Source: Actinocrispum wychmicini (GTDB lineage Bacteria; Actinomycetota; Actinomycetes; Mycobacteriales; Pseudonocardiaceae). Taken from it: a DNA stretch of 64,000 nucleotides. Below, in pieces: positions 1 to 10,146 of the stretch. Below the pieces are notes generated by a model, which saw only the letters and a list, made by a program, of their open reading frames with translations, made no database searches and was not told where the DNA came from. Location: contig NZ_SLWS01000012.1 in the NCBI RefSeq assembly GCF_004345645.1, positions 124,001 through 188,000 on the forward strand. The letters are read 5' to 3'. The translations under genes were made by a program, and so were the position numbers. The first letter of the stretch is position 1; each line of letters starts with the position of its first letter.

Positions 1-56
1 GACGTCCGCGAACGTCATGGTCGGGCCAAGCTGGATACGGTACGTCGAGCTCGGGA

Positions 57-60
<4 letters not shown>
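1..60 (-). CDS. treY: Malto-oligosyltrehalose synthase, N-terminus only (runs off the window)
   Basis: Only the first 20 codons are present, reading leftwards from an ATG at 60. The translated start (MIPSSTYRIQLGPTMTFADV) carries the STYR-x-QL and TFxD signature that opens the GH13 domain of TreY, the enzyme that turns the reducing end of maltodextrins into a trehalosyl unit. The ATG overlaps the TGA of glgX (ATGA), the usual sign of translational coupling. A glgX-treY(-treZ) order is common in actinobacteria, which supports the call. The rest of the protein lies outside the window, so identity rests on the N-terminus and context. Confidence 0.8.
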
Positions 61-2171
<2,111 letters not shown>

Positions 2172-2244
2172 GCTCGCTCCTCGTGTTGCTTGCAGTACGA
2201 CCCTAGAGAAGGGACCCCGCTCCCCGTCAGGGGCACGCGCGATG

Positions 2245-4146
2245 TCACCCAGCGTTCGCGTCCCCTGTCAGCGCGTGCACCACCCGCTGGACGCTGGCCT
2301 GCGAAAACAGTTCTTCGAGCGGAACGGGCAGCGGGATGCGCCAGTTCGGGTACTCGTCCACGGTGCCGGGCAGGTTCGGTTGCCGGGTCTCGCCGAGCGC
2401 GTCCGGCGGGGACGTCAGCCGCAACGCACTGTGAGCGCGCGTCAACAAGGCGTGCATGGCCACGACCAGGTCCTCATCTGAGGCGTCCAAGCTCTCCAGG
2501 ACACCTTCCTTGACGAGGAACTCCACCAGGTCCCGGTGCTCGGTCGCGGCCCGCGCGAACTCGGCCGCCGGGTCGTCGACCAGGCCGAGATCCGCCCGGA
2601 CGCGCACGTTCTCGGCCCGCAGGAACCCGGCGGCCGTGGGCAGGTCATGGGTGGAGATGCTGGCCATCGAGTGGGGTTCCCACTTTCGGATAGGCACGAA
2701 CGGGTGACCATCGGCCTTGTAGTCACGCTGGAAGTACAGGACCGCGGAACTGAGCATGCCCCGCTCGTGCAGCGTCGTGGTGACGTGCGGCTGGACCGTG
2801 CCAAGGTCCTCGCCGACGACCACGGCCGAGTGACGGTGTGCTTCGAGCGCGAGAATGCCGAGCATCGCCTCGGCGTCGTAGTGCACGTACGTGCCGCGGT
2901 TGGGCGGCTCGCCAGGCGGGATCCACCACAGCCGCCACAGGCCGGCGACGTGGTCCACCCGGATGCCGTCCGCGTGCCGCAGGACGCTGCGTATCACCTC
3001 GATGAAAGGTGCGTAACCCGAGGCCGCGAGCCGGTCCGGCCGCCACGGCGGCAGCCGCCAGTCCTGTCCCTGCTGGCTGAACGCGTCCGGCGGCGCCCCC
3101 ACGGTCACCTGGGACGCCAGGACGTCCTGCAGCGCCCACGCGTCCGCGCCGCCCGGGTCCACGCCGACCGGGAGGTCGTGCACGATCCCCACGGACATGC
3201 CGCTCGCGGCCTGCCGGGCCTCGGTCAGCTGCTGCTCGCACAACTCCTGCAACCATGCGTGGAACGCGATGCGGGGCGCGAGTTCCCGGCGTGCGGCCGC
3301 CACATCGGGGCCGTCCGGGCGACGCAGTCCCGCCGGCCAGGTCCGCCAGTCGCCGCCGTGCCGTTCGGCCAACGCGCAGAACGTGGCGAAGTCGCGCAGG
3401 CCGGGCTCCAGCTCGGTGACGTGCCCCGGCCACAACAGTTCCAGGGCCGCCCGTTTGGCCGTCCACACGGTGTCGTAATCGATCAAGTCGCCCAGTGCCG
3501 GCGCCATCGCCCGGATCTCGTCCCGGGTCCCCGGCTCGGCGCCGAGGAACTCACGGGTGCCGAGAACGTTGATGTACAACGGATTGGCGAAGCGACGGCT
3601 GGACGGCGAATACGGTGACCGCCCCACCGGCAGGGTCGGCACGATCGCCTGCACCGGGTTCACCAGGATCACCCCGGCCCCGGTCGCCGCCCGCGCGAAC
3701 GTCGCCAGGTCGCCGAAATCCCCCATCCCCCAAGAGGAACGGGAATGCATGGCGTACAACTGCAGCATCCAGCCCCACGCCCGCGGCACGTCCGGCAGCC
3801 GCGCCGGCGTCACGGCGAGCGGGATCTCCCGGCCGTCGGCCTCCAGGACGTGCCAGCCGAGCGGGAGATCCGGCGGCAACACGTCGGTCACCGGATGGCG
3901 CGTGCCGTCCTCTGCCCGCACCACACCCCGGCCCGTCTCGTACTGGCTTCCCTGCCGTACCACGATGGTGTCCGGCCGGCCATGACCCTGCGCACCTGCC
4001 CCCGGGTCGACCTCGAGCTGTTCGAGAATCTCGAGAACGACCGTGCGATCCACCTCGACCCGGCGTTGGTCCGCGTCCTTGTACCAGGTCGCGACCCCGT
4101 GCGCGGCAGCGAGCGCTGCCAGGTCTTCGTCAACCGGCTCGCTCAG
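2245..4146 (-). CDS. malQ: 4-alpha-glucanotransferase (amylomaltase, GH77), probable CTG start
   Basis: The enzyme transfers maltodextrin segments between chains in glycogen and maltose metabolism. GH77 landmarks are YSPSSRRFANPLYINV for the substrate region, GIRVDHVAGL with the nucleophile Asp, and VVGEDLGTV with the acid/base Glu. The first ordinary start in frame is a GTG at 4053, but homologous-looking coding continues upstream (DEDLAALAAAHGVATWY, the typical N-terminal helix of actinobacterial MalQ). The only possible initiator before the in-frame stop at 4174-4176 is a CTG at 4146. It overlaps the upstream gene's TGA as CTGA and has GAAGGA six bases before it. The protein from CTG is 633 residues; from GTG it would be 602. 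Confidence 0.9.
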   Translation of the reverse strand: MSEPVDEDLAALAAAHGVATWYKDADQRRVEVDRTVVLEILEQLEVDPGAGAQGHGRPDTIVVRQGSQYETGRGVVRAEDGTRHPVTDVLPPDLPLGWHVLEADGREIPLAVTPARLPDVPRAWGWMLQLYAMHSRSSWGMGDFGDLATFARAATGAGVILVNPVQAIVPTLPVGRSPYSPSSRRFANPLYINVLGTREFLGAEPGTRDEIRAMAPALGDLIDYDTVWTAKRAALELLWPGHVTELEPGLRDFATFCALAERHGGDWRTWPAGLRRPDGPDVAAARRELAPRIAFHAWLQELCEQQLTEARQAASGMSVGIVHDLPVGVDPGGADAWALQDVLASQVTVGAPPDAFSQQGQDWRLPPWRPDRLAASGYAPFIEVIRSVLRHADGIRVDHVAGLWRLWWIPPGEPPNRGTYVHYDAEAMLGILALEAHRHSAVVVGEDLGTVQPHVTTTLHERGMLSSAVLYFQRDYKADGHPFVPIRKWEPHSMASISTHDLPTAAGFLRAENVRVRADLGLVDDPAAEFARAATEHRDLVEFLVKEGVLESLDASDEDLVVAMHALLTRAHSALRLTSPPDALGETRQPNLPGTVDEYPNWRIPLPVPLEELFSQASVQRVVHALTGDANAG

Positions 4147-4556
4147 TGGAGATCCTTCGGCCGGGTCAACCGGTCACGGGCGGTGGTCAGGGCGACCCTG
4201 GCCTGGCTCAGCTCGGACGCCGCCAGATGGCTCTCGGCCGTGTGCACGGCCTGGACCGCAGCGGCGATCATGCACGTCTCGCCGATCGCGGCGGTATGCG
4301 CCAGCGCGCCGTGCAGGTTGTCGTTCACCCGGCGCATCGCACCGAGCATTTCGGACCGATCGGCTGACGAAACGTTCTGCAGGTCGAGCAGGGCGGTGTC
4401 CACCGCGCGCCGCAGCTGGACCCCGGGAATCAGTGCCACAGTCGGCCTTGGCAGCTCGCTCCGAGGTCGTTCGGTGTGGACGCGGCGCTGCTCGGGCGAC
4501 GTCCTAGGCTTGACGTTACTTATCACTGGTGCCGCGGCCGATCCTTGACGTGACAC
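4143..4556 (-). CDS. Hypothetical protein, first gene of the malQ-glgX-treY operon
   Basis: I do not recognise a family for this 137-residue protein. It has a disordered, basic N-terminus of about 40 residues, then a mostly helical, alanine-rich body with a repeated Ala/His/Glu pattern (GALAHTAAIGETCMIAAAV, HTAESHLAASELSQARVAL), resembling a small helical bundle. No signal peptide or membrane segment is visible. The GTG start at 4556 has GGGAG about nine bases upstream; a second GTG eleven codons in is an alternative. Its TGA overlaps the probable CTG start of malQ, so it is co-translated with glucan-handling enzymes. A regulatory role there is possible but unproven. Confidence 0.65.
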   Translation of the reverse strand: MSRQGSAAAPVISNVKPRTSPEQRRVHTERPRSELPRPTVALIPGVQLRRAVDTALLDLQNVSSADRSEMLGAMRRVNDNLHGALAHTAAIGETCMIAAAVQAVHTAESHLAASELSQARVALTTARDRLTRPKDLH

Positions 4557-4732
4557 GGTGAACCACTCCCTCCACGCCGGTCCCCGTTGGGCAGATTACC
4601 CCTGTTTTCCGCATGTGGTACCCACCAACCGCGCCCTTAGCTCCAACGTGTGGGCCAGTGTTAACCCACGGTTTCGTAGGCGAGTCGGCGCAACAGTCCG
4701 CACACCCGGTGGAATTCCCCGTGCGACAAACC

Positions 4733-5599
4733 TTAACCGCGATAATCAAGCAGGTCGCCGAACTCCGCCACTCGGGCACGTACTTCGTCCGCTGTAAAGG
4801 TGAGGTCCTGCACGTCGTCGCAGTCCTCCACCTCCTGCCACGTGATCGGCGTCGAGACAGTTGGACGTGGCCGCGCACGCAGCGAGTAGGGCGCGACGGT
4901 GGTCTTGGCGGGCTTGTTCTGGCTCCAGTCGATGAAGATCTTCCCGCCGCGCTGCGCCTTCGCCATTGTCGCGACAACATGCCGGGGGTGCTGCTTCGCC
5001 AGCCGTTCGGCGAGCTCGCGGGCGTACTCCCAGGTGTCCATCTCCTCGGGCTCGACCGGCACGTACAGCTGCATGCCCTTGGCGCCACTGGTCTTCGCCC
5101 ACGCCGGGTAGCCGCCCTCGGCCAGCTCCTCGCGCAGCCACAGCGCGACCTGGCAGCACTCCACGACCGTGGCCGGCGCGCCCGGATCAAGGTCGAAGAC
5201 GAGCAGGTCAGGGTCGTTACCGACGGTCCATTGCGGAACGTGCAGCTCCAGCGCGGCCAGGTTGGCCACCCAGGCGAGGGTCGGCAGGTCGTCGATGATC
5301 ACGAAGTCCAGGTACTCGTTGCCCTGTGAGCTGCCCGGGGTCGCCAATCGCTCGGTCCGGACCCAGTCGGGCGCGTGCCGGGCGACGTTCTTCTCGAAGA
5401 ACGACTGCCCGTCGACGCCGTTCGGGTAGCGGCGCAACGTGCACGGCCGGTCCTTCAGGTGCGGCAGCAGCACGGGTGCGATCCGGGCGTAGTAGTCGAT
5501 CACCTGGCCCTTGGTGAACCCGGTCTCCGGGTAGAGCACCTTGTCCAGGTTGGTGATCTTGAGGCGCCGGCCCTCGACCTCGACCACTTGGTCACCCAT
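4733..5599 (-). CDS. ligD: LigD polymerase domain protein (NHEJ primase-polymerase)
   Basis: This 288-residue stand-alone protein is the archaeo-eukaryotic-primase-type polymerase of bacterial non-homologous end joining, which fills gaps at double-strand breaks, often with ribonucleotides. It shows the family opening (TNLDKVLYPETGFTKGQVI), the SFFEKN block, the catalytic DLDPG motif with Asp136 and Asp138, and KTSGAKGMQLYVP. In mycobacteria the same domain is fused to phosphoesterase and ligase domains; here the next gene upstream carries those and overlaps this one by eight bases, so the two are coupled. No Ku gene is in the window. Confidence 0.93.
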   Translation of the reverse strand: MGDQVVEVEGRRLKITNLDKVLYPETGFTKGQVIDYYARIAPVLLPHLKDRPCTLRRYPNGVDGQSFFEKNVARHAPDWVRTERLATPGSSQGNEYLDFVIIDDLPTLAWVANLAALELHVPQWTVGNDPDLLVFDLDPGAPATVVECCQVALWLREELAEGGYPAWAKTSGAKGMQLYVPVEPEEMDTWEYARELAERLAKQHPRHVVATMAKAQRGGKIFIDWSQNKPAKTTVAPYSLRARPRPTVSTPITWQEVEDCDDVQDLTFTADEVRARVAEFGDLLDYRG

Positions 5600-7025
5600 C
5601 GAGTCGCACCTCGTCCGGAGTCTTGTCGGTCCGCAGCCCCCGCCACACCGGCGCGCGCATCCGGCCGTCCGGTGTCCAGATCCGGAACACGACCTCGCCG
5701 ACGAGTTCCGGTTCGACCCACAGCGCGCCCCTGGCCCGTTCCGGCGGCAGTTTGCCGTTGAACGGTGACGTCCTGCGGGCGAGCGGCCGCAGCAGCTCGG
5801 TCAGGTTCTCCAGGTCCGTGTCGCTGAAACCGGTCCCGACCGACCCGACGAACCGCAGCCCGCCCTCGTCCGGAATACCCAGCAGCAGCGCGCCCACCAC
5901 CCCTTCGCGGCGCCCCTCACCCGGCCGCCACCCGCCGATCACCACCTCCTGCGGCCGTACGTCGGCGACCTTGATCCACGCGGTGGACCGGCCGGGCTGG
6001 TAACGCGAGTCGACCCGTTTCGCGATCACCCCCTCCAGGCCCTGCTCCCGGCTGGCGGCCAGGACCGCCTCGCCGGCGCCTGGATAGGACGGCGACGTGT
6101 ACCAGTTCCGGCCGCGCAGCTCGAGTCGCTCCAACAGCGCCCGGCGTTCCGAGAAGGGCAGCCGCAGCAGCGACCGGCCCTCGAAGTGCAGCAGGTCGAA
6201 CAGCAGCAGGCTGACCGGGACCTGGCCGGCGAGCCGGCGGGCCTGGGCGGCGTTGCCGACGTGCATCCGTTTCTGCAGCTCGGCGAAGCTCGGCTTGCCG
6301 CCGGCGAACGCCACGATCTCGCCGTCCAGCCACGCCTGCGCGCTGCCCAGCTGCCGGCCGAGGTCGGCGAAGTCCGGGTAGGTCGCGGTGACGTCGTTAC
6401 CGGCGCGACTGAAGATCTGCAGCCGGCCGCCCTCCACCCGGACCAGCGCGCGGACGCCGTCCCATTTGAACTCGTACGCCCACTTGTCCGGCTGCTCCGG
6501 CATGGATCCGATGGTCGCCAGCATCGGCTCCAGGTGCTCCGGCAGCGACTGCCAGTCCGGGTCCTGCGGCCCGCCGCGGCGGCGGACCATCCAGCCCTCG
6601 CCGCGCTGGAAGAACGTGAACCGGCCCTGGACCCGCTCGCCGTGCAGGACGACGTCGACCTCGGTGTCCATCCACTTGAGGGTCTCGTACGTGCCCCGGT
6701 CCCAGATGGTCATCTTGCCGGCGCCGTACTCGCCCTTGGGGATCTCGCCCTCGAAGGTGGCGTACTGGAGGGGATGGTCCTCGGTGTGCACGGCCATCCG
6801 GATCACGTTCGGCTCCGGCGGCAGGCCTTTCGGCACGGCGAACGACACGAGCACGCCGCCGCGCTCGAACCGGACGTCCCAGTGCAGCTGGCGGGCGTGG
6901 TGCTCCTGGATGACGTACGTGTCGTCGGCACCGTGCGGCAGGACCTCGCCGTCGGGCATGGGCTCGGGTGTGCGCGCCGGGTCACGTTTCCGGCGGTAGG
7001 CAGTCAGATCACCCGGCACGCCCAC
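5592..7025 (-). CDS. ligD: LigD phosphoesterase-ligase fusion (NHEJ ATP-dependent DNA ligase)
   Basis: About 477 residues. The N-terminal 3'-phosphoesterase domain is seen as QEHHARQLHWDVRFE (paired His and a third His for metal binding) and FEGEIPKGEYGAGKMTIWD. It is followed by an ATP-dependent ligase domain with EFKWDGVRA, whose Lys is the adenylated residue, plus AWLDGEIVA, GLEGVIAKR and a C-terminal OB fold. It trims damaged 3' ends and seals breaks. The frame is open to an ATG at 7055, but the family normally begins near LTAYRRKRDPARTPE, so the GTG at 7025 is preferred; that also avoids a 20-base overlap with the upstream gene. Confidence 0.93.
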   Translation of the reverse strand: MGVPGDLTAYRRKRDPARTPEPMPDGEVLPHGADDTYVIQEHHARQLHWDVRFERGGVLVSFAVPKGLPPEPNVIRMAVHTEDHPLQYATFEGEIPKGEYGAGKMTIWDRGTYETLKWMDTEVDVVLHGERVQGRFTFFQRGEGWMVRRRGGPQDPDWQSLPEHLEPMLATIGSMPEQPDKWAYEFKWDGVRALVRVEGGRLQIFSRAGNDVTATYPDFADLGRQLGSAQAWLDGEIVAFAGGKPSFAELQKRMHVGNAAQARRLAGQVPVSLLLFDLLHFEGRSLLRLPFSERRALLERLELRGRNWYTSPSYPGAGEAVLAASREQGLEGVIAKRVDSRYQPGRSTAWIKVADVRPQEVVIGGWRPGEGRREGVVGALLLGIPDEGGLRFVGSVGTGFSDTDLENLTELLRPLARRTSPFNGKLPPERARGALWVEPELVGEVVFRIWTPDGRMRAPVWRGLRTDKTPDEVRLDG

Positions 7026-7035
7026 AGTATCGCCG

Positions 7036-7536
7036 TTACGCGGCCATCCCGGCACCCTTGAGCCAGTCCGGCGCGTCGACCCCCTCGTCCTCGCACCACT
7101 CCAGCATCCCGATCGTCCACAGTAGAGCGTGCACGACCACCTCGAGGGTGGCCTCCATGTCGATGTCCCGCAACGCCAGCTCCAGCTGGAAGCGGGCGTC
7201 GTCCTGGTGGCCGTTCAGCTCGGCCAGCAACGCGCGGACCGTGGCACGCAGCGGCGGGTCCAGGTGGTCGATGGCGACCGCCCGGTCCACGTCGTCCCGG
7301 ATGTCAACGGCGAACAAGGTCCGCGCGGACATCGGCCCGGCCCGCAGCGACACCATCTGGACGGCCGCCGAGATGAGCTCGCCGACGATCAGATGGGCAC
7401 CCGGACCGCCGTCCACGCGTTCCTTGGTCAGCTGGTCGAGCGCGTCCACCAGGCCGGCGGTGTCGCCGTCACGTGCCATGGCCACGAGGGCTCTGGCACG
7501 TGCGCGAACGTGCGCCAGCGGACACTCGTCCCTCAC
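7036..7536 (-). CDS. Hypothetical helical protein upstream of ligD
   Basis: A roughly 166-residue soluble, mostly helical protein of no family I recognise. It contains ARARARALVAMARDGDTAGL at the start, suggesting a TPR-like helix pair, and an acidic C-terminus (WCEDEGVDAPDWLKGAG). Coding bias is strong. A GTG exists at 7545, but GGGGAGG abuts it directly; the GTG at 7536 has that same sequence at eight bases and is the better start. It is ten bases from ligD and so probably in the same transcript. A part in end joining is only a guess from position. Confidence 0.65.
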   Translation of the reverse strand: MRDECPLAHVRARARALVAMARDGDTAGLVDALDQLTKERVDGGPGAHLIVGELISAAVQMVSLRAGPMSARTLFAVDIRDDVDRAVAIDHLDPPLRATVRALLAELNGHQDDARFQLELALRDIDMEATLEVVVHALLWTIGMLEWCEDEGVDAPDWLKGAGMAA

Positions 7537-7677
7537 TTCGTCCACCTCCCCAGGCTTACGGTTCGACTATGTGATCGGCCGACAACCCCTCGTCGTTTCC
7601 GCAGTTCCCCCGTTCGCCACGATTTGCCCCCGGTAATTTCACCCACACCCGGTTGTAGTGACACAGAGTAGTTGTGT

Positions 7678-7703
7678 GTTTACGCGGTGACCGTTCGGGG
7701 AAA
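7678..7703 (+). promoter_or_regulatory. SigB/SigF-type promoter candidate before the anti-sigma gene
   Basis: GTTT at 7678-7681 and GGGAAA at 7698-7703 are separated by 16 bases, resembling the actinobacterial SigF/SigB consensus GTTT-N14-16-GGGTA. It lies about 50 bases before the start of an RsbW-like anti-sigma gene, and such genes are often autoregulated by their partner sigma factor. This is a motif match only. Confidence 0.45.
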
Positions 7704-7753
7704 CCCGGTCCGCGTTGCCAACAGGTCACAGGTCACCCGCGGAGGGGCAGGTC

Positions 7754-8176
7754 ATGACGGTGGTTGAAGAGTCCTATGTGGACACAGCAGTCGGCATGGG
7801 CGACATCGAGCTGCGGGTCCCGGCGGACGTCCGGTGCCTGCCGTTCATCCGGTCACTCGCCGCCACCATCGCGACGCGCGCGGACTTCACCACCGACTTC
7901 GTGGAGGACTTCCGCCTCGCGGTGGACGAGGCCGGCGCCATGCTGGCCGCGTCCGCCTGGCCCGGCTCCGAACTGCGCTGCCGGTTCCGGGTCGGCACCG
8001 ACTCGATCACCCTGCAGGCCACCGCACTGTCCACAGTAGACTTACTACCGGACCCGTCAGCCCTGTTCGGCTGGCGGGTCCTCACCACCCTAACCGACAC
8101 AGCGAAAACCCGGATAGAACAAATCCCCGGCGGCTATCGAGTAGTCATCGAGCTAACCAAACGCGCCGCTCTCTGA
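7754..8176 (+). CDS. RsbW-like anti-sigma factor (HATPase/GHKL fold), orphan
   Basis: A 140-residue cytoplasmic protein of the RsbW/SpoIIAB-like kinase family that binds stress-type sigma factors. It shows IELRVPADVRCLPFIRSLAA at the start, then FRLAVDEAGAML, corresponding to the N-box region of the GHKL ATP site. The ATG at 7754 has GGAGGGG seven bases upstream; an in-frame ATG at 7715 is less likely. Two oddities: no sigma factor gene follows, though these usually sit next to one, and the last third changes codon use, with a rare TTA leucine codon at 8042-8044 followed by CTA. In streptomycetes TTA makes genes depend on the bldA tRNA. Confidence 0.85.
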   Translation: MTVVEESYVDTAVGMGDIELRVPADVRCLPFIRSLAATIATRADFTTDFVEDFRLAVDEAGAMLAASAWPGSELRCRFRVGTDSITLQATALSTVDLLPDPSALFGWRVLTTLTDTAKTRIEQIPGGYRVVIELTKRAAL

Positions 8177-8241
8177 CCCTCGCGTACCCACAATTCCAAA
8201 AGTCTGCGCACCCAGCACCGATCGCCGCTGTTCGGGCAGGC

Positions 8242-8554
8242 TGTCAAAGACTGTTCGCTCGCCGCTCGGGCAGGCCGCCAAGAGGGAGCCCTTGTCCTAG
8301 GCATTGCTGGTGTGGTTAGGTTGTTTGGTCGCGGCGCCTCCCTCCCGTGTGGCCTGCCCAAGGGAATCACATCTGGCATGTGGTGTCCGGCTTGGGTCTC
8401 GGTCCGTATCGCTCCCGCTGTCTGCCGGTTTGCGTGGGCGGACCGGATGGCTACCGTCGTTCGGACACCACATGCCAGATGTGATTGGCTTCGCCCAGGC
8501 CACACGGGAGGGAGACACCACTCCGGGCCTGGTGTGCTGCACGGGCACGCGCTT
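8242..8554 (+). repeat. Left inverted repeat of the HNH element
   Basis: Homologous along its length to the reverse complement of 10147-10458. Shared blocks include GGCAGGCCGCCAAGAGGGAG near 8267-8287, TTAGGTTGTTTGGTCGCGGC near 8317-8336, and the CTCCGGGCCTGG-like inner edge. Differences are scattered substitutions and small gaps, so the copies are old or diverging rather than an assembly duplication. No gene is seen from 8177 to 8558. Confidence 0.8.
8341..8511. repeat. Large nested palindrome in the left repeat
   Basis: Outer 16-base arms at 8341-8356 and 8496-8511 (CCTCCCGTGTGGCCTG and complement) and inner 25-base arms at 8365-8389 and 8462-8486 pair perfectly. They flank a 72-base centre. 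Between outer and inner arms lies an unpaired, asymmetric segment, CCCAAGGG on one side and GGCTTCGCC on the other, which gives the structure a polarity. A cruciform or long RNA hairpin is possible. Confidence 0.85.
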
Positions 8555-8558
8555 TCAA

Positions 8559-8757
8559 ACCCATTTCGCCGTTTCCCCGGTCCCCGTTTCGCTGGTCTCC
8601 GCTTCTCTGGTTCTCCGTTCCCCCGATCCCATTTCCCGGTGGCAGGCTTCGCGGTTCCTGTTTCCCCGATGGCCGGTTTCGCGGCCCTTGTTCCCCGTCC
8701 TTGGCTTCACGGTTCCCGGTTTCGCATTTCCCCGGTCCCCGGCTTCCGAGAATGAAA
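8559..8757. repeat. Pyrimidine-rich degenerate short repeat
   Basis: About 200 bases of degenerate 9-12-base units built on TTTCCCCGGT / GTTCCCCG. The plus strand is strongly pyrimidine-biased and the minus strand is G- and A-rich. It lies between the left repeat and the HNH promoter inside the element. Short open frames here have a repetitive composition and no family features, so I see no gene. Confidence 0.7.
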
Positions 8758-8838
8758 ACACCCTTCTCGCGACGCGGTTTCTTTGTTCGCCGATAGCCGA
8801 ATGTCTCGTCTTTCACTACATTCATTCTCTGCGTTCGA

Positions 8839-8844
8839 TAGAAT
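8839..8844 (+). promoter_or_regulatory. -10 box candidate for a leaderless HNH transcript
   Basis: TAGAAT ends six bases before the ATG at 8851 and there is no Shine-Dalgarno sequence, so transcription could start at the A of the start codon. Leaderless mRNAs are common in actinobacteria. No good -35 box is seen. Confidence 0.4.
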
Positions 8845-8850
8845 TGCCTT

Positions 8851-10083
8851 ATGGACATCACAGCGCCACTATGGCGAACCAGCGACACCGAGCTGGTCAA
8901 CGCCCACACCGCTGTGGTCCAACGCCGCCGTCAACTATACGCCGAAGAACTCCGCCTGGTGGCCGAAATGGAAAACCGTGGCATCGCCACCAAACTCGGC
9001 TACAGCAACACCCCCGCATTGCTCATGCACACTGCTCGGCTCAGTCGCACCGAAGCCCGCCACCAACTCGCCCAAGCCCACGACCTGCACGCCGCCACCA
9101 CCCCCACCGGGTCGGTGATCGACCCAGCGCTGCCCCAGACCGCTGAAGCGTTGGCGCGCGGCGAAGTCGACTCCGAACACGTGGACGCCATCCGCACAAC
9201 CCTCGCTGACTTGCCCCACCTGGACGCCGAACAACGCGCCACCGCCGAGCAAGTCATGCTGACCCGCGCCGCCGAAGACGACCCGAAAGCCCTACTCCGA
9301 TTCGGCACCCGAGTCCGCGACATCGTCGACCCGGATGGGCCGCCACCACCAGAGGAAGAGCCGATCCGGCCAGAGCGGATGCTGCGTCGGCACACCCGCC
9401 GAGACGGCAGCATGGAGTTCAAAGGCCACCTCGACCTCGAATCAGCCCAACTCTTCGAAAACCTACTCAAACCCTTCGAGAAGCCACACCCCGAAGGCAA
9501 CGACACCCGAGGGTACGCCGAACGGGCTGGGGACGCCTTCGCAGACGTGCTGCGGATGGCGGCCAACTGCCCGGACCTGCCCACCCACAACGGCGCACGC
9601 ACCGAAGTCGCCGTCACCATCTCCTTCGAACAACTACAACAGTCCCTGGACGACGTGCTGCTCTCCAGCGACCCACGGATGACCGCCCGAGAAGCCCGCC
9701 GCCTCGCCTGCGATGCGCACATCCTGCCCGCCGTCCTCGACGGTGATTCGAAACCGTTGGATGTGGCCGTCCCCGCCTATGCCGCCCCAGCCCACATCCG
9801 ACGCGGACTCTACCTACGAGACAAAGGATGCGCCTTCCCTGGATGCGAACGACCAGGCAGCGTCTGCGACGCCCACCATGTCGCGCATTGGGCACAAGGT
9901 GGACCGACCACAATGGACAACATGGCGCTACTGTGCCCCCAGCACCATCGGTTGGTGCACAACAGTGACTGGGCGGTGAAGATGATCGACGAGAGACCAT
10001 GGTTCATCCCGCCAACCTATGTGGACGCGTCACGAACACCAAGACGCAATCACATCCACGCGCCCATCCCCAGTGCGGCATGA
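8851..10083 (+). CDS. DUF222 / HNH endonuclease (13E12 repeat family type)
   Basis: A 410-residue protein. The N-terminal three quarters match the DUF222 style (helical, charged, with ALARGEVDSEHVDAIRTTLA). The C-terminal HNH nuclease domain has zinc ligands Cys327 and Cys332 (CAFPGC), the His pair 342-343 in CDAHHVAHW, Asn357 (MDNMALLC), Cys362 and His365-366 (CPQHHRLVH). All the usual HNH residues are present, so it is probably active on DNA. A Pro/Glu-rich linker lies near residues 160-175. The gene is leaderless-looking and has its own terminator. It sits alone between inverted palindromic repeats, which suggests a selfish or repeat-associated nuclease; its target is unknown. Confidence 0.93.
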   Translation: MDITAPLWRTSDTELVNAHTAVVQRRRQLYAEELRLVAEMENRGIATKLGYSNTPALLMHTARLSRTEARHQLAQAHDLHAATTPTGSVIDPALPQTAEALARGEVDSEHVDAIRTTLADLPHLDAEQRATAEQVMLTRAAEDDPKALLRFGTRVRDIVDPDGPPPPEEEPIRPERMLRRHTRRDGSMEFKGHLDLESAQLFENLLKPFEKPHPEGNDTRGYAERAGDAFADVLRMAANCPDLPTHNGARTEVAVTISFEQLQQSLDDVLLSSDPRMTAREARRLACDAHILPAVLDGDSKPLDVAVPAYAAPAHIRRGLYLRDKGCAFPGCERPGSVCDAHHVAHWAQGGPTTMDNMALLCPQHHRLVHNSDWAVKMIDERPWFIPPTYVDASRTPRRNHIHAPIPSAA

Positions 10084-10098
10084 CCGGCCGCACTGGGG
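10068..10098 (+). terminator. Terminator hairpin of the HNH gene
   Basis: A perfect 12-base stem (CCCCAGTGCGGC with its complement at 10087-10098) and a seven-base loop that contains part of the TGA stop codon (10081-10083). No U-run follows, as is usual in high-GC actinobacteria. Confidence 0.75.
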
Positions 10099-10146
10099 GG
10101 CAAGCCCTGCAATCCGCGTGTCCACACAGCACAGTCGGAGCGCGAA

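Noticed and set aside
8304..9146. Open frame across the left repeat into the HNH gene
   Set aside because: Crosses the palindromes and low-complexity block and then reads the HNH gene out of frame.
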